DNA of 64,000 nt from Hybos culiciformis (taxonomy: Eukaryota > Arthropoda > Insecta > Diptera > Hybotidae), in the NCBI GenBank assembly GCA_964007475.1, contig OZ023273.1:32851287-32915286 (forward strand). Reading direction: 5' to 3'. The notes under the pieces were generated by a model. That model was given only the letters and a program-made list of their open reading frames with translations. It did not search any database and was not told where the DNA came from. A program made the translations under genes and the position numbers. Shown here one piece after another: positions 12,740 through 27,832 of this stretch (position 1 is its first letter; each line of letters starts with the position of its first letter).

Positions 12740-14230
12740 TAATTTCAAATTAAGACGTCATTTGACGGTGGGTGGTCTTTGTACGAAATATTATGTATTA
12801 TTATTTTCCACAAAATTTATCTATCTCCATTTTTAAGGAATTTTAATTCTTTTCTTGTTAATACTTATAATAGTTTACCAATGTCAACGAATTAAAATTT
12901 CGAAAATAGGCAATAAAACTGTAAAATTTATAGAACATATAAAAGTGGAATGAAAATTTTGAAAAACACAAAAGTTTTCTTTATATCTTTACGTACCTAT
13001 ATTTACGCATAAAAAGATTGCGGTTTTATATTTGGAACTTATAAAAGAAATTTTTAAGCAAAAATTGTTTTTTTAATATTTAACAAAAACACAAATTTAA
13101 TTTACACATGTGGCAGATAGTGAGAATTAAGAAAGACGTAGTATAATGATATGGGATTGTATCTTGTATCTTAGTAACGCTATTACAATAGATATGTGGT
13201 ATTATATGTTAGAAATAATATATACCTTATTATTAAATTCAACAAATTTTTAATAAATATAAAGTTTAAAATTATAAATAAATCAATTTTTTTTTTATGA
13301 TTTTGAATTCTCACAGTCTTTATGTATATTATGTAGTAGGTAATGATAAAAAATCAATTTGTTACAATGTAAAAGAATTATATACTGTATATCAATTGCA
13401 TACCTAAGAAACTCTAGTATTCTTTTTTTTTTTTTATTTTTAATTTTTTTTAATTCTAAAAAACAGTAGACAGTAGGGTTATTAATTTATTGGTTATGAT
13501 TTTATCTTTAATTTAAAATTTTCGATATTTAATGGACATGCAATCTTCACATATTCACACACTGTAATTAATACACCTAAAAAAAAAAAATCTCCTGCAG
13601 ATATTATAAATTTATTATAAGTTATTTATTTTTATGCCTTCTTAAATGAAATGATAATATTTTATATTAATATTTCGATGGAATTTTATTGATTAAGTTT
13701 TTTTTTTAAGTAGTTTCTATAATTTTTTTTTTTTTTATTTTCCACAATAATTGTCAATATAGTTCGTAGTAGTGCTAAATTTTTTTTTTCAAATTAAAGT
13801 TTGGCATTTGCAAAAAAATTTTAACTTTCTGAAATTTTTATTTCTCATTTCAATAATTTAATTTTTCATAACATGTAAATTTGTTTTTACTTAAATGTGA
13901 ACGAGTAATTGGGTACTCAATTATATTAATCAATAGCAATTAATTTATTATATAAATTAATACTCAATCTTTTAATAGATCTCAATAAGAATATAATTAA
14001 TCAATTTGTTCTCAACATTAAAAAATAATTATAATAAAAAAATCACAGCGAATAGATACTCGATGTCAAGCAAAAAACTTGTAATTAGTAATTTAGTAAA
14101 ATAGTCAATAAACTCGGTAATAAATGAAATTAGTTAACATACAGTGAACGAAATTCCTAAAAACGAACTACTTTTTTTAACGATTCCCTATTGAAGCCTT
14201 TGGATTTTGTTTCGAAAAGATACCAAGACA
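12740..14230. other. AT-rich intergenic DNA
   Basis: No gene seen. The only GC-richer patch is at about 12755-12785 (GACGTCATTTGACGG), directly beside the foldback; it may be the flank of the same composite repeat. Confidence 0.5.
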
Positions 14231-14233
14231 AAC

Positions 14234-14336
14234 ATACCAGTTGTGCAGAACCAAAATACCAGTTGTGCACAAACATACCAAAACCAAAACAAATACCAGT
14301 TGTGCAGAATCAAAATACCAGTTGTGAAGAGTCAAA
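14234..14336. repeat. 22-bp tandem repeat, four copies
   Basis: The unit ATACCAGTTGTGCAGAAxCAAA starts at 14234, 14256, 14293 and 14315. A short ACCAAAAC-rich spacer separates the second and third copies. Copies differ by one to three bases. The spacing is tandem rather than separated by unique spacers, so it is a small minisatellite. Confidence 0.8.
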
Positions 14337-14339
14337 ATG

Positions 14340-17300
14340 AATAATAATTCTTTTGTATAATATATTTTAATTTTAGTAGAATTAAAATTTGTTTTGTTGA
14401 AACTTGAAAATCGAAATATGATTTTACTTCGTTCGAATTTCGAATCTTAAGTTTAAATATTTTAAAACAAAGTTTTCAGATTCGTTTACAGAAATTACGC
14501 TCACTGTTATAATTTTAATAATTGCTCGATAATCATATACATTGAAAATAAAATCAATAGTTTAGCTTTGAAGTGTCAGTCTGCGTTAATTAATAAATTA
14601 AGCTCACAAAATAAATTGTAAATATTGTTAAAAATTAAATCATATGCCGTAAAAAATTATAAATAATAAATAATTGCATTACTTTCAAAAATGCATTAAA
14701 ATTATTTTAAAAAAATATCTAATTTTTATACATGATCGGAAATTTTTGCACTACAAAGTTTTAAAAGCTGTATTTTGTTTAAATTTGATATTATAGGAAC
14801 AAATCTAGGTCAAAAATTAATTTCTTTATCGATGTTTTTATCTCTTTTTATCTTCCTTTGGTAAAAATTTTACGACAACAATAAAGATTGTTTGAATTAA
14901 GTAATAAAAATTAATTTATCAATAACCATGAAAAACATTTCTTATACTTCATCATCTCGTTGATAGAAAAAATATTTAAAAAAAAAAATATTTGTTATTG
15001 TCTCATAATCAAACCTTTTTTGAAAAGTAAGTTAAAAAAGGTGAAAACTATGAAAAGCAATCAATTGTTTAAATATCAATTTTCAATTAAGATTAATATG
15101 TAGTTCCAAGTACGAAGAAGTTAGAAATATTAATGTAATTCTTCTTAATATAATTATAAACTGTTACTATATGTTTGCATTTAAACTAAATATAATATAT
15201 ATACTATACATAATACTATACATAATCCCTAATTCTTACTATACATAATATCACAGATGGAGAAAACTAAGACATTTATTTGTCTTTTAAGAACCAATTC
15301 AGTGTATTCGCAACCGTATTTGGAAATGTCTTAAATTGCTTGTAACTCACTTCTTTAATGAAATTATCAAAAGAAAAAAAATTAAATTATTATCTTCAAA
15401 TTGTTTTTTTTTTTATTATATTTGTGAAAGATAAATACACCTTCAATATAATATTTTAATTTCATGTTTATTTGCTTCCAAAAATGGTGAAAATAAAATT
15501 GCACAAGGTTGTTCAAATATTTATTTATTTTCAATAAAAAGTTTATTTCATAACTTTTGTTTAATAGAAAAACTTCAAAATAATGATCATATTAATAATA
15601 ATAATAACATCGAGCTAAAAAAAATATTGTTATGCTTCATTTTTGCCATCATTAAAAAATTTATTAGAAAATGATTGAAAATTTTTTATTTTTGAAATTA
15701 AATTGAGTTTATGTAGAGGTACACAGATCCTTTTAAGTCAAAAATTTATTAATATATTATATGAAAATAACATCAAAAATAACCATTTTTCGAAATCTCC
15801 ATAATATTATGATTAAAAAATTTGATTTAATTTAAATTTATTGTTAATAAGAACCATTTGAATAATTTAATTCTCAATAAACTTCCAATAAGAATATAAT
15901 AAAATGTTTCGGAAATTGAAATTTGATACATTGTATGATTTATTAGAATTATTAGAATGATGTAATCTTTCTTCAACGAAATTATAATTAAACTTTGGGT
16001 CAATTAAAATTTTTAACATTCTGATTTAACTATAGGAAATATTTTTATTTTAATAATAGTGGTGCCAAATGATAAGACAGCTCAGGCTAAATCAAATATT
16101 GACATAAATTATTATTTAAAAACTTCTCAATTTTTTATTAATTTTTTTTTTTTTCACTTAACCAAATCATTTTAATAATTAATGTGGGAAACATTTTACA
16201 CGACAAATTATAGGAAAACAAAAAAACATAAAGAAAAAAATATAATATAAACTACGAAGAAGATATAATTTTTACAATGAAGCAATCGTAATAATAAAGC
16301 GTTCAAAATCATAAAATTGAGTAAAATTATAAATTATCAAGAGTTGTAATTATAAGAAAAACATTTTTTTTTTCTTTTGAAAACATCAATTTTGCTCTAA
16401 GGTCATATGTATACACAATATTTGCAATAATATTATTTTACCAAATCAAAATGAGAAAAAAAAAAATTGTTTCTTCTCATCAATGTTGAAGGAAAAATTC
16501 TATTTTTGAGCATTAAATTACCTATTAAACTTTTTTTTATGAATCAAAATAAATTTTTTTTTCTAGTTTGTTCTTTTAGCCTATCCTCTGGCATAAATTC
16601 AAAACTGTAAATTGTCAATTTATCGTTAAAAAGCAAATAAAATATGAATAGACCCACGCATTTGCAATATACATACAAATATATTTTTTTTATGTTTTTG
16701 CTTTAAGAAGAATCATTTAAAAATTTTTTTTTTTCCCTCTTAAATGTAAAATAAGAACATGTTTTTTTTTTTTTTTTGTTAAATAAGCAAGCATTAAATT
16801 ATTGCAAAATGTTTAAAATCATGAAAAATTTGAAGTTTGAATAAAATGTTTTAAAAAAAAAATAATAATAATTACAGAATAATTTTGAAAATAAAAAAAA
16901 ATTCTTGGACTATCGGCGACATTCATAAATAATGATATTAGTATTCTACTAGAATAACATTGAAATCATTTGTTTAAGTGTTTGAGATGTTGTAAACTAT
17001 ATTTTATTAAAAATTATTTTGAAAAGAAATAAAGTATTATCATAAACATACTTATATATACATCTGAATACATAATTTAAAATTTTACATTAAAAGTACA
17101 AGAATTAGACGAAAACTGCCAATGAATATATCACAAAAATCTTTTTTTATACTAATGTTAAACTATTATTGTAAAATATGTTTTTTCCATTGATTTCCAT
17201 TGCTTCATATTTTTTAAATAAATTAATTTATTTTATTTAAATTTTTGTCAAAAGTTTGTAATGAATTTCAACCAAATATTCATCAATTTTTTTTTACTAT

Positions 17301-20300
17301 ACATTATATTTATGATTATGATACACATCAGCATATGTATCATTAAAAAAAGATACATATACCTAATAAAAAATAACATTATCATATATGTAAGATAAAT
17401 TCATGTCCACCACGCACCAAATAAATCATAAAATATAATATATTACAAAATATTCACATAATAATAATTATATAAAAATTATTAAATAAAATAACAAATT
17501 TATTTTTAAAATGTATGCGAAAGAAAACTATTATATTTGTATTACAAAAAAAAATTTTCTCGAATCATTTCAATAATTCTGTATTAAATAAACAAAAAAA
17601 GTTATATACGAAACATGAACATTAACATATATAAATTAAAACATACATAAATATATTTAACATCATATTTTTATTGGTAAAAGTAACCAAATACTCAGCA
17701 CTACATAGTTGTAAAAATTTGTTTTATAATATTTGCCCAAATACATATTTTAATGCTGATTTTGAAATGAAAATGCAAGTAATTGTTTTGATAGAACGAC
17801 AAAAAATCGTATCACAATTCTTGAAGAAAAATATCATTTTTAACAAAATGTAAACTCTGTTTTTCACACTATTTTCTATATTAATATTATTATTAACGCT
17901 ACAAATATTTATTTCTTTTCAAATCGCATTAAAATAATTCATTTTTTATCTCAATAATATACAAAAATGTGGTTATTTCTATAATATATAATACATTGTT
18001 ATTATTATGCATAATTTTTTTTTTTATTAATTTAAATAAAAATTTTTAGATAAAACTTTCAATTATGAAGTATTTAATAAATTAAAAATATTCCATTAAC
18101 ATTAAAATTAAATGAGATTTAGAGAAAAAAAATTAATTTTTTTTACTTCTTATAATGTAAATTACTTTCTAAATGCTAATTTTCTCAATATTCAAACCAT
18201 ATAAAATAATATTAATATTGGAATAAAAAATAATTTAACAAGCTTAGTACATACGGAAATATTATTTCAAATGCATTCGACCGATAGCTGGTAATCCCTT
18301 TGTCGCTTAATAATTTTTTTTTTGTTAAATTATAGAAATCATATCTAGAAAATAAATTTAAATTAAAACATTAAACGTTCGTCATTAAGAATTAGGAATT
18401 TTGCAATATTTATTATTTCATAATAATAAATAAATAATCGATTTTGTCTAGCTATTTAATTTTTTATTAACAGGACAGAACAAATCAGTTTAGAATCAAA
18501 AAATTATCCATCAATAATTTAAATTTACCTTGAACTGAATAAAATATTTTTCAGTTAAAGTAATATTGAAGTAAATTCAGTGGCATATTATTGTTTGATT
18601 TCAAAAGCATATACACTACTCATACAAACTTATAAATACTTCATAATATTGAAATAGATATTTATCTTAATTTATGTTTCTTCCTAAAATCTGAGTTAAT
18701 AAAATCATTAACACGCCAAACAAACAAAATAAAAAATATAAATTTATGTATTCAAAACAAATAACTTTAAGTATAGGTACTCTTACTTTGCCGCAAAAAA
18801 AAATAATTCAAAAATTTACTGACATTCAACTTCAATCACATCAAAAACTACTACCGTAGCATAAAAATAAATATTTATGTGAATAAAATGTCGCAATCTT
18901 AAAATTTTAACTGATCATTGTCATAATGGGTTCACACAATATAAGTTAAGTTAGGTTAGTAATAATAATTTAAAAACAATAATTTGAACAATAATTTAAA
19001 CGGCAAAAAATCGATAAATGATAATTTTAATTTATTTAATTCACAATATTTCCGGTGATTTAAGATATTCCTCTGTAAAAGTTATTAAATATTTTGGAAA
19101 TTGTTGTAAAATTTTTTTTTAAAAATAAGTGCCGAAATTCGGATGATTCTATGATAAGGTACTGGATAATTCCAGATAGTTTTTAGATATGTACATTATT
19201 TTTCGGATATTAATTTTATTCTAGTCCCGCACGAACGTTATTTCGCCCAGGCCTATTGGAGTTCGAAGTTGGAGATGGAGCTCAGAGCAACGTATCTGCG
19301 TTTTTTTTGGTTGGAGAGTGAGCGGAGCCGAAGCACAACAAATTCTAGTCTTGATTAATAAGAGTTCTGGTCCCAACGTCATTAAACGTCATTAAATGCT
19401 TTAATTAATTTTAAATATATATGTTCACTTTTTCTCTATGACGTATTGAATAACGCAATCCACCACGTACGTACCACTCAGACAAGAATTCAACATATCC
19501 AATGTTAGTAATACCCATAGAATAATTTTTTTGGTTGTTTTTAGTCGCGATGGTAAAAAACGTTATTTTTCAAATGTTTTTTTTTTTATACATATTTTAT
19601 TATTTATATAGATAGATAGATACATTTTTTTTTGTCGACTGCCTCTGTCTAAAATTTTTAATTTGTAAAATGTCGCAAAAAATGATCGATAAAATTTAAA
19701 CTCAATACCAATTGATGGCCTCTGTGCAGATGTTTTATAAATATAAAAAAAATTGTGAATTTAAAATTAATTCCTTTATATTAAAAGCAAACATTATTCT
19801 TAAAATAATTTTAATTTTATTTTCAATGAAAATAATATTAATGAAGAATAATGCCGCCAAGTGATCATAAATATAGCTTCTACATAAGTATATTTCATTT
19901 TCAGATATGGTAAAAATTTATAAGCAATTCTTTTACCATTTTTACATACTATATACTGGTGAAAATCTAGAATATTTGATAAATTATAAAAATGTCTTTT
20001 GTTTGTTATTATTTTATGTTCGTTAAAAGTTGTAGCAATTTTTCATTTTAAATTTTTTTTTTTTTTCTTTCTGAAATTAATATTTGTTTTGTTCCATCAT
20101 CAACTATATTTATTTCTGAAAGGAAAGATGAAAAAAATGTATGAATTAAAAACAAAAAAAACTATTTATCTCTATTGTATTCTACATAAACTGTTGCGTA
20201 AATATTTAAATCAATGACGATAACTAAATGTTACATCGATAAGAATTGAGAAAGCCCACAAACACAAACCTTGGGTCATCATAAGTATCTTATTGGTCAA

Positions 20301-23300
20301 TTTATTTTTAATTTCTCTAAAATTGTTATGCTTCACTAACTTGGTCAATTTTTATAATTTCGATTGATTACCTGAAAAGAAGATATCGCATTTAAATAAG
20401 ATAAAAACCATTTGTGTACATAAGGCACATCAAAGTGTACATAAACCAAAGTGTACATAAGGCACATCATTATTCTTTTATTTATAGAAAACCAAAATTT
20501 TTTTTTCTTTCAATTTCAACGATCATTTTAAAAAAAAAAAATTATAATAAAATAAATTTTCAGGTAGTCAATTTTTGTAATCAATTAAAAATATTTCAAT
20601 TGGTTAATTTATTTCTTATTTTACTTTGTGTTACATATATTTAAATCATTTTTATGCATGATTCTTCGTTTTTATCTACTACAAATCAAATAGACGGAAA
20701 AAGCCTATATATCGTATGAATAGTATTTTATTTATTTTTTTACTTGCATGACTTTCAATATCATTTTTGCATATTGATTATGAAATTGAATGATTTTAAT
20801 GCTCATTATTGCGTATTTATATTTTTATCACTGATTGGATTTTATGTAACTATACTTGAAAAAAAAAAGACTTAAATATTAGAAACATTTATTAGTTTAA
20901 AATTATGGAAGATTACAAAATAATGAAAGTTAAGAAAAGTAAAGTTAATTATTCCATGAAATTGGAATTATAATTAGCTTCCAAGTTGTATAATAATTTT
21001 TTATGTTCTATTATTATTATATTGTGGTGATTGTAATAGTTTGTGGTAATCGTGTAATATGTCATTTTAAGCCGGATATTGATTTGATCCCTCTTAACAA
21101 CATAGTATGTGTCCGACGTCTTAGTTATCAATTTTAATTGATTCTTTTTCATGATCGCACATATAATATACAGCTTAATTTCAAAATCCAATAGTGGTTA
21201 TTCAATTTTTTTTTTTTTCTTCTTTATTCAATGAATTTTTAATTTTATTTTTTTTTTTGTTTCTGTTTTTAAATAAGAAGTACAAAATACTTTTATTCGG
21301 TCAGTAGTAAAAACCACTATATTGGTAGAAAATACATCAAAAGTGGTTTTTCTTTTTCAATTGATCTAACCGAAAAGATAACATTATGATTTTTTTTTTT
21401 TTTTTTATAAACTTTTAAAAATATTGAAAACGAAATTGTCCAGTTTGTTTTTTTTTTTTTAATTTTTTTTTTTTTTTTTTTGCCAAATTTGTTTATTGAT
21501 GTGTAAAAACATCTAAACATTTATGTTAACCTCAAGTTAAAATAACTTGGACAATATTTTGTTCAATGTTGTCATTTGAATAAGAGTATAATATTTAAAA
21601 AAAAAAAAACTAAGTATAAATTTGATTTTATGTCAATAAATTTGAATACCCTAGCATTGATAGATATTTTACACACATATAAATTTTATGTGTAATTTTT
21701 TATTAAAAAAGGAAATTTCTCCTTCTCAAAAGTCTTTTTGTGTTATATAAAATAAAATATTTATATTATGGATGAATAGAAAAAAAAATTAAACATAAAA
21801 TACTTTTATAGAATTTCTTTTGATCTTAGGCCGTGCCGCAGAAATAAAACCTTTTAGAAAGTTGATTTTTCTCACAGTTCATTGCTTTGGAAATTTTTGG
21901 GTCAATTTTTATTTATTTTATTTTTTTCATATAATTTTGAAATACCTATATTTTGAATATCAAAAAGATACAGTTTCAATAGCATTGCATATATAAAATT
22001 ATTATAGATCATTCAGTATTTGCAGAAAACAAAAGAAAAAAAAATTCTTAAATACTGTTTTGGGATTATTTAAAAGTAGCTGTATGAAAGGTAAAATAAA
22101 TCATCAATTTCAAATCAAATTTGTTTAAAAAATAGTCATTGCGGTACCATGTATACGAATTAAAAATTAGAGTGTTTTAACCGTGTTTAAACCAGTAGAG
22201 CTCAGTCTAAGTGCAACGGAGTCGAAAAGATCTGCGCTAATTTAACTCAAACTTAATTTAAGTGAGCAGTTGACGAGTTGAACGCAATTAATTTTTAGCT
22301 AGCAAGGATGGATTAGAGTTCACATTATTTAAAAATTACATGTATTTCTTTATTTAATACGTATACTATAGATAACGATAAACAGTACACAAAATTTAGA
22401 ATGAAGTATTGGGTTTGTTTTCGATTTAAGACACCCTGATCACTACCAGAGGCTAAACCTTTTTAATAGATTCATTCAATATTATATAAAGTATCAATAT
22501 CATCGAAATCCTAACCCCATTTCGAGTCCTTGGAAATAATTGAAATCTTGACATTTCCTCTAAACTATATCTAAATACACTAAACCGTAGTATATCATCT
22601 ATTAGTCGCAGTGAAATTGAATAGATTTATGCACATTTCGGCATTAAAAGAATTTAAATAGATTTGGAAGTTCATTAGTTGTAAGCATTTTAGTTGAGGA
22701 CAGACGGACATATAATTATTTATAGTCCGTTTTTTCATTTTTGATGGCGGCAGCGATCGACAATAAACATTTTTAATAACTTCTAAATAACATGTACGGT
22801 ATATGATATGTATGTAGCACAACATCAATCAATTATTAACAGTCATTTACATGAACAATTCTAGAATTTCACACCTATTATAAAGTTTTCGCAGTTAAAA
22901 CCAAAATTATGATTTTTATGATATTTAATTTTTTTTTGTCAAATTCTTGTATAAGAATGACTTTTAATGTTTAAATTAAGTTTAAAATCTTAAAATTTTC
23001 ATTACTGTCAAAATACTGCAACATAAATTATTTTTTATTATTATTTATTACTTCAGATTTCTTTTAATAACTATGGTTTTTTAAATTATAATTTTTTCTA
23101 TCAACCACAATGACGCATAAAATGAAAAACATCTATTTTTCTATTATGATCAAAATTTACGACATTATGATTTTTTTAGTTATATTTTTGCAATAACTCT
23201 TACTACTGACGACGACGTAAATCTTAATCCATTTTAAAAAGATTTTTTCGAAACTTTTCCCATAATATAATGATGATGCTTCAAGATACAATGATCTTAA

Positions 23301-25496
23301 ATTTTAAAGAAATTTACTATTAGGTTAGGATTAAACCTAAGTATATATCAATTATGTAAAAAAATAAAATAAAAATTATTATACAAAAATTTGAATATGT
23401 TTTTTTCAGTCATTTATATAAGGTATGAATTTTATGGGCTCACAAAACCCATTGCAATAGTAACAACTAAGATAAGTTATTAAAAAAAAATTCCATAAAA
23501 ATAAACTAAAAAATGAATAAGTACAAAATCACGTCATGTGGTCACCCCACATCGATTTTAACAAAAATAATTTTAATTATTCTAATTTTAGCAGCAGACT
23601 TATAAATTAAGTATATTGTGTATATTATGATTTCATATATAAAAAAATTTTTACAAGCCTTATTCATTCAATAAACATTATTTTAAAACACATTTGTTAA
23701 GAACACTATTGTCTTGTTTTCGTAATAATTTTTTACGATTCCATTTATGTGATAATAAAATTTGCTGAACATCAAACTAAAGTATATTTCGACACTATTT
23801 CATTCATTAAAATGAATTATAAAAAAAACAATTTTCATGTAAACCGTATTTATTAAATAAAATTTAGAACTTTTTCCAATAATATATAATATTAGAATTT
23901 GATAGGCAAATTTTTTTGCACTTACTTTGAAATTATTTATTATTGAGTAAATTAAAGCGAGAACTTCATTAATTCCGGATACAAGAATCTTATCAAAACA
24001 TAAGATACTTAGTTAAGTTAATGTGCAGCTATAAAAACCTAGAATAAAATACAGTTATAAGTTAAAAGTAATAGTTTATTAGGCAAAACATTAAAGCCTA
24101 TCAGTAGTAATCAAATAAAATATTTACTTACAGCTTGTTAATTATTCCTAATACATATACTCAATAAATTTAACTCGCAGTAATAAATAGTTTATTTTTA
24201 CTTGGTTAAAAATAATTTTGTAAAAATAATTTGTGATCAAGAATGGAAATAGATTTCACAATTTATTTAATTAACGGTTTTGCAAATAATAAGAAAACGT
24301 CATTTTAACCTATTTTATATTGAAATTTAATTTTAATTATTTTTTTTATATACAATTTAACACACATATGATGTTGTTCAGTAGGTATGTAGTGTTGTAG
24401 GTATGTAAGTTTAATATTATATATAAAAAATTAATTCCATAAACAAAAAGTTGGCTAGATTTTTTCATAATTAAATATTATTTCTCCACCAATTAATTTT
24501 TTTTTTTTGCGAATAGTAGCATATCAAACGATGGATCTATCTTATATAGGAACTCTACCTATAGTGAAATAAGTTCCTATATTACCAAATCATAAATCAT
24601 AATCTTTTTTGGACGGCTGAGTAAAATTAAAGAAGAGAATGTAAATGAAAACAAACTGAGTATTAATATTCGACTATTTCGCATGGATCGTAGCATGACT
24701 ATCTATTTTAGTTGATAACTATTAACTATCCACAATAAATATAGCACACAATAAATATTCTCAGTTGCAATCGATCCCCAGGAAACAGAAAAGGAACGAT
24801 AAAGTACTTACATACATTATGTAAATATTAATATTTATTTAATTCAAACTCAACACAAAATAAGGTTATCGTTATTGATTGCAGTCAAACTGATGTCGTG
24901 TAAAAAGATCATAATTATTTAAAAGTTTTAATCATTTTATTAATTTTTTTTTTTTACAATTCTGTCAATTTATTTTTTTGAAAAATTACAACTTAAAAAT
25001 GAAAAATATAATAACACGTAATTCTCTGAAATTAATTTAAATAAAAATTGATAACCGGCGCCATAAACAACCTTCCCTTAAGCAATAGATAATAAGCTTA
25101 CCTATGTACATAAAAATTATGAATTATTATTTTAAGTAAAGCTTTTTAAACATTTTGATGTAAAAACCATATGTGTACTACATTTTAAATAACAACTTTT
25201 ACCATAATTTTAACATAGCGCGGGAGTTTAATATACCAATAAATACTTAATAAAATTTATTTTAAAAATATTATTTTTTTTTAACATAAGGCTATAATTT
25301 AGTTTAGAGAATATTAATAATTTTCATTTCAATTAGTAACAAAAAATCTATTAAAGTCTGATCTTTGGATTACACATGCATATCACAAAAACAATTAATT
25401 TGTCCGAATTTATATTTGACGTTTAATAAGTATATAATATTTAATAAAGTATATATACAATATTATTTCGATCAATATGTTAACAAATTTAGCTAT
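14340..25496. other. 11-kb AT-rich gene desert
   Basis: I find no exon with recognisable protein content and no clear TIR-bounded element. Somewhat GC-richer islands occur at about 19220-19360 (contains AACGTTATTTCGCCCAGGCC and GAGAGTGAGCGGAGCCGAAG), 22190-22330 and 22690-22770. They show no motif I can name and may be old transposon fragments. Frames such as 19999-20217, 20414-20644 and 22595-22828 look fortuitous. Confidence 0.5.
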
Positions 25497-25504
25497 ATAT
25501 TTAT

Positions 25505-25986
25505 TAGGGCGGATCGAAATAAAAAACTTTCGATTTCTCACATGCCCGGGGGGCGAATCGAAGCGATTAGATATAAAAACAATATGCGGAAAGTTTCAAG
25601 TTGATCGGATTTTATTTTCTGCCTCCAACTTTCGTTTGAAATTCCCCTAACAAAAACATTAATTTTTGTATGAAATAAAAAGTGCAGACTCTAACTTTTC
25701 ATTAAGTAGGTTATTATGTTGTAATTTTGTAATCTACATTATATTATAGTAGATTAGGGTAAAAATCTTCAAAAAGAAATAGTTCGTGAATGTTTCCAAT
25801 TTTTTTTTGATTTTCCCATATATGGCTTCTCCCAAATTTTCAAAGGTAAGTTGGAGGCAGAAGATGAACTCCGATTGAGCTAAAATTTTTCAGACATTAG
25901 TTTTAGGCCCATTCGCAACTTTTAGGACCCCGGGCGTTTTCAAATTAAAAAAAAAAAAAATTTTAGTACTAAATCGATCCACACTA
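25505..25986. mobile_element. Non-autonomous DNA transposon with long inverted repeats
   Basis: The ends are TAGGGCGGATCGA (left) and the complement of TAGTGTGGATCGA (right). The flanking 8-bp direct repeat ATATTTAT at 25497-25504 and 25987-25994 is a perfect target-site duplication. The inverted arms are long but diverged: both include a GCCCGGGG segment, an ATCGGA segment and TTCTGCCTCCAACTT in inverse order. About 480 bp, no transposase frame. The 8-bp duplication fits hAT-like or related superfamilies, but the terminal sequence does not settle which. The long arms would fold into a large hairpin. Confidence 0.8.
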
Positions 25987-25994
25987 ATATTTAT

Positions 25995-27824
25995 GTATAT
26001 ATGATATATATCTGCATTTTTCAAAGTTTAAGTCTATGAATGATTCAATTGTGATTCTGTTGAAAAATCACTCAACTTAGTTGATAGTAGAAGGAAGCAT
26101 ATATTATCTATTCAGTTTTTAAATAGACACTTATCTGAATAAAGAATTAAAATATTTATTAAGATTAGTTTTAATGATTCACATTAACTTTTGAATGACT
26201 TTATGTTAACTTTTAAACTCAATGACTTAATAGACAAACATAATTTTAAGGCGACTTATTTATGAGTATGTTTATGCTATTCCTAGATTTTAGATCACTA
26301 TAGAATCCATTAATTTCTTCTTACAATCTACGAAAATAGATGTCTATAACAATTTAAAAAAAAACGACAAACTTAAATAAATAATCCCAATTTCATAATT
26401 AAAAGCTAAAATTGGAAAATTGTAATTAAAAAATAATTTTGGTTTTTTCGTTATATCAATAAATTTTGCAGCACTTAAAACCTTTATTTTTATGTCTCGT
26501 AGTTTCAATGACATTTTTATCACATAATCTTTTTAAACATTTTTAGCATTAAAATAAAATTATTTCTAATCCCGATCTATATATAGGTCAGCAATGCAAA
26601 CAATACTATTTTAAATTTTATTTTAATTTTATAATAAATATCAAAATATAGTATTTAAAGAAAACTTAACATTGTAATTTCATTTCATTTCTAATTTTTT
26701 TGTCCAATTATAAGTATTGTGATGGTTTTATCCAAAGATTGAGGAGTTCAATCAGAATAAAAAATTTGATTAGCTGAAACACCAGAACTGTTTATTAATA
26801 AGACCAAAACCAGAACTCTTCGTAACATATAAATAATGTAAAAATTTGTTATTATATACTATATTGAAATATGTATAAATACTGCAAAATCAAATAAATA
26901 CAAGCAATTCCAATTCTAAACAATTTGTCTCAAATTTATTATTTTCATTCATTATACAATGTCTGTTATTACAAATCAATTTTATATTTTTAAAATGTAA
27001 TCTATATATATATTATATATTATGTTGTTATAAGTACATTATATTATGTTATATGTATCCACTATACATACACTAAACACATTATATACATATATACATA
27101 TATGTATGCCTTCTTTATTACATTCAGAAAATTGTTGACATTTATCTGATAGCTAAATCTGATATTATAAATTACAAAAAAAAAAACATGAAAACGCATA
27201 CAAAAATATCATGACCTAGTGATTATGTGACCAAAAGACTTTTGCTAAAATGAAAAAAATAAAAATAAAAAAAATAATAAAAAACGAAAAAAAAAATAAA
27301 CAAAATTTTTAATATGTTTAACATTACTTCGTTACTAATTAAGAAAGAATGTTTTACAGTAACAAGTAATAAATTGTTGTATAACAGTTAATGTTATGAC
27401 CTGGTCTTTGTGGGAATAAACTATCCAAGAAATGGAAATTCATTATGGTATATTTATGCCAACATTAAAATGAAAAAAATATATACTTTTATCACAACAT
27501 ACTCCAAAATCAATATTTTTTGGCAATATAATGAATTTTTTTGGAAGTACATATATATGCTTTATAAGTAAATAAAAACATCATTAGATAATCAGAAACT
27601 AATAAAAAAATTCATTTATTTTCTCAAAATTATAAAATAATGTTTTCAAAACGATTAAAAAGTTATAAACTTATATTAAAAAAATATTTAGAAAATTGAA
27701 AAAAAAACTAAAGCCCCAAAAACATTATTTAAGCTTTGAAAACATTATAGTGAAAAGATAGTGAGAAAATAATTTCAAAAAACATTTTCAAATATTCCCA
27801 ATATGAAACCTTCCCTTTTATGAC
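25995..27824. other. AT-rich intergenic DNA
   Basis: No gene recognised. Contains alternating TA/ATG-rich stretches at about 27000-27110 (TATATACATATATACATATA-like) and A-rich tracts near 27250-27300. Confidence 0.5.
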
Positions 27825-27832
27825 TATATAGT

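Noticed and set aside
14234..14336. Regularly recurring 22-bp motif resembling a CRISPR-like array
   Set aside because: The copies are tandem, without unique spacers of constant length, and the DNA is eukaryotic.
19999..20217. Hydrophobic 72-codon frame that could suggest a small membrane protein
   Set aside because: The hydrophobic stretch is a poly-T tract read as phenylalanine; neighbouring frames show the same bias.
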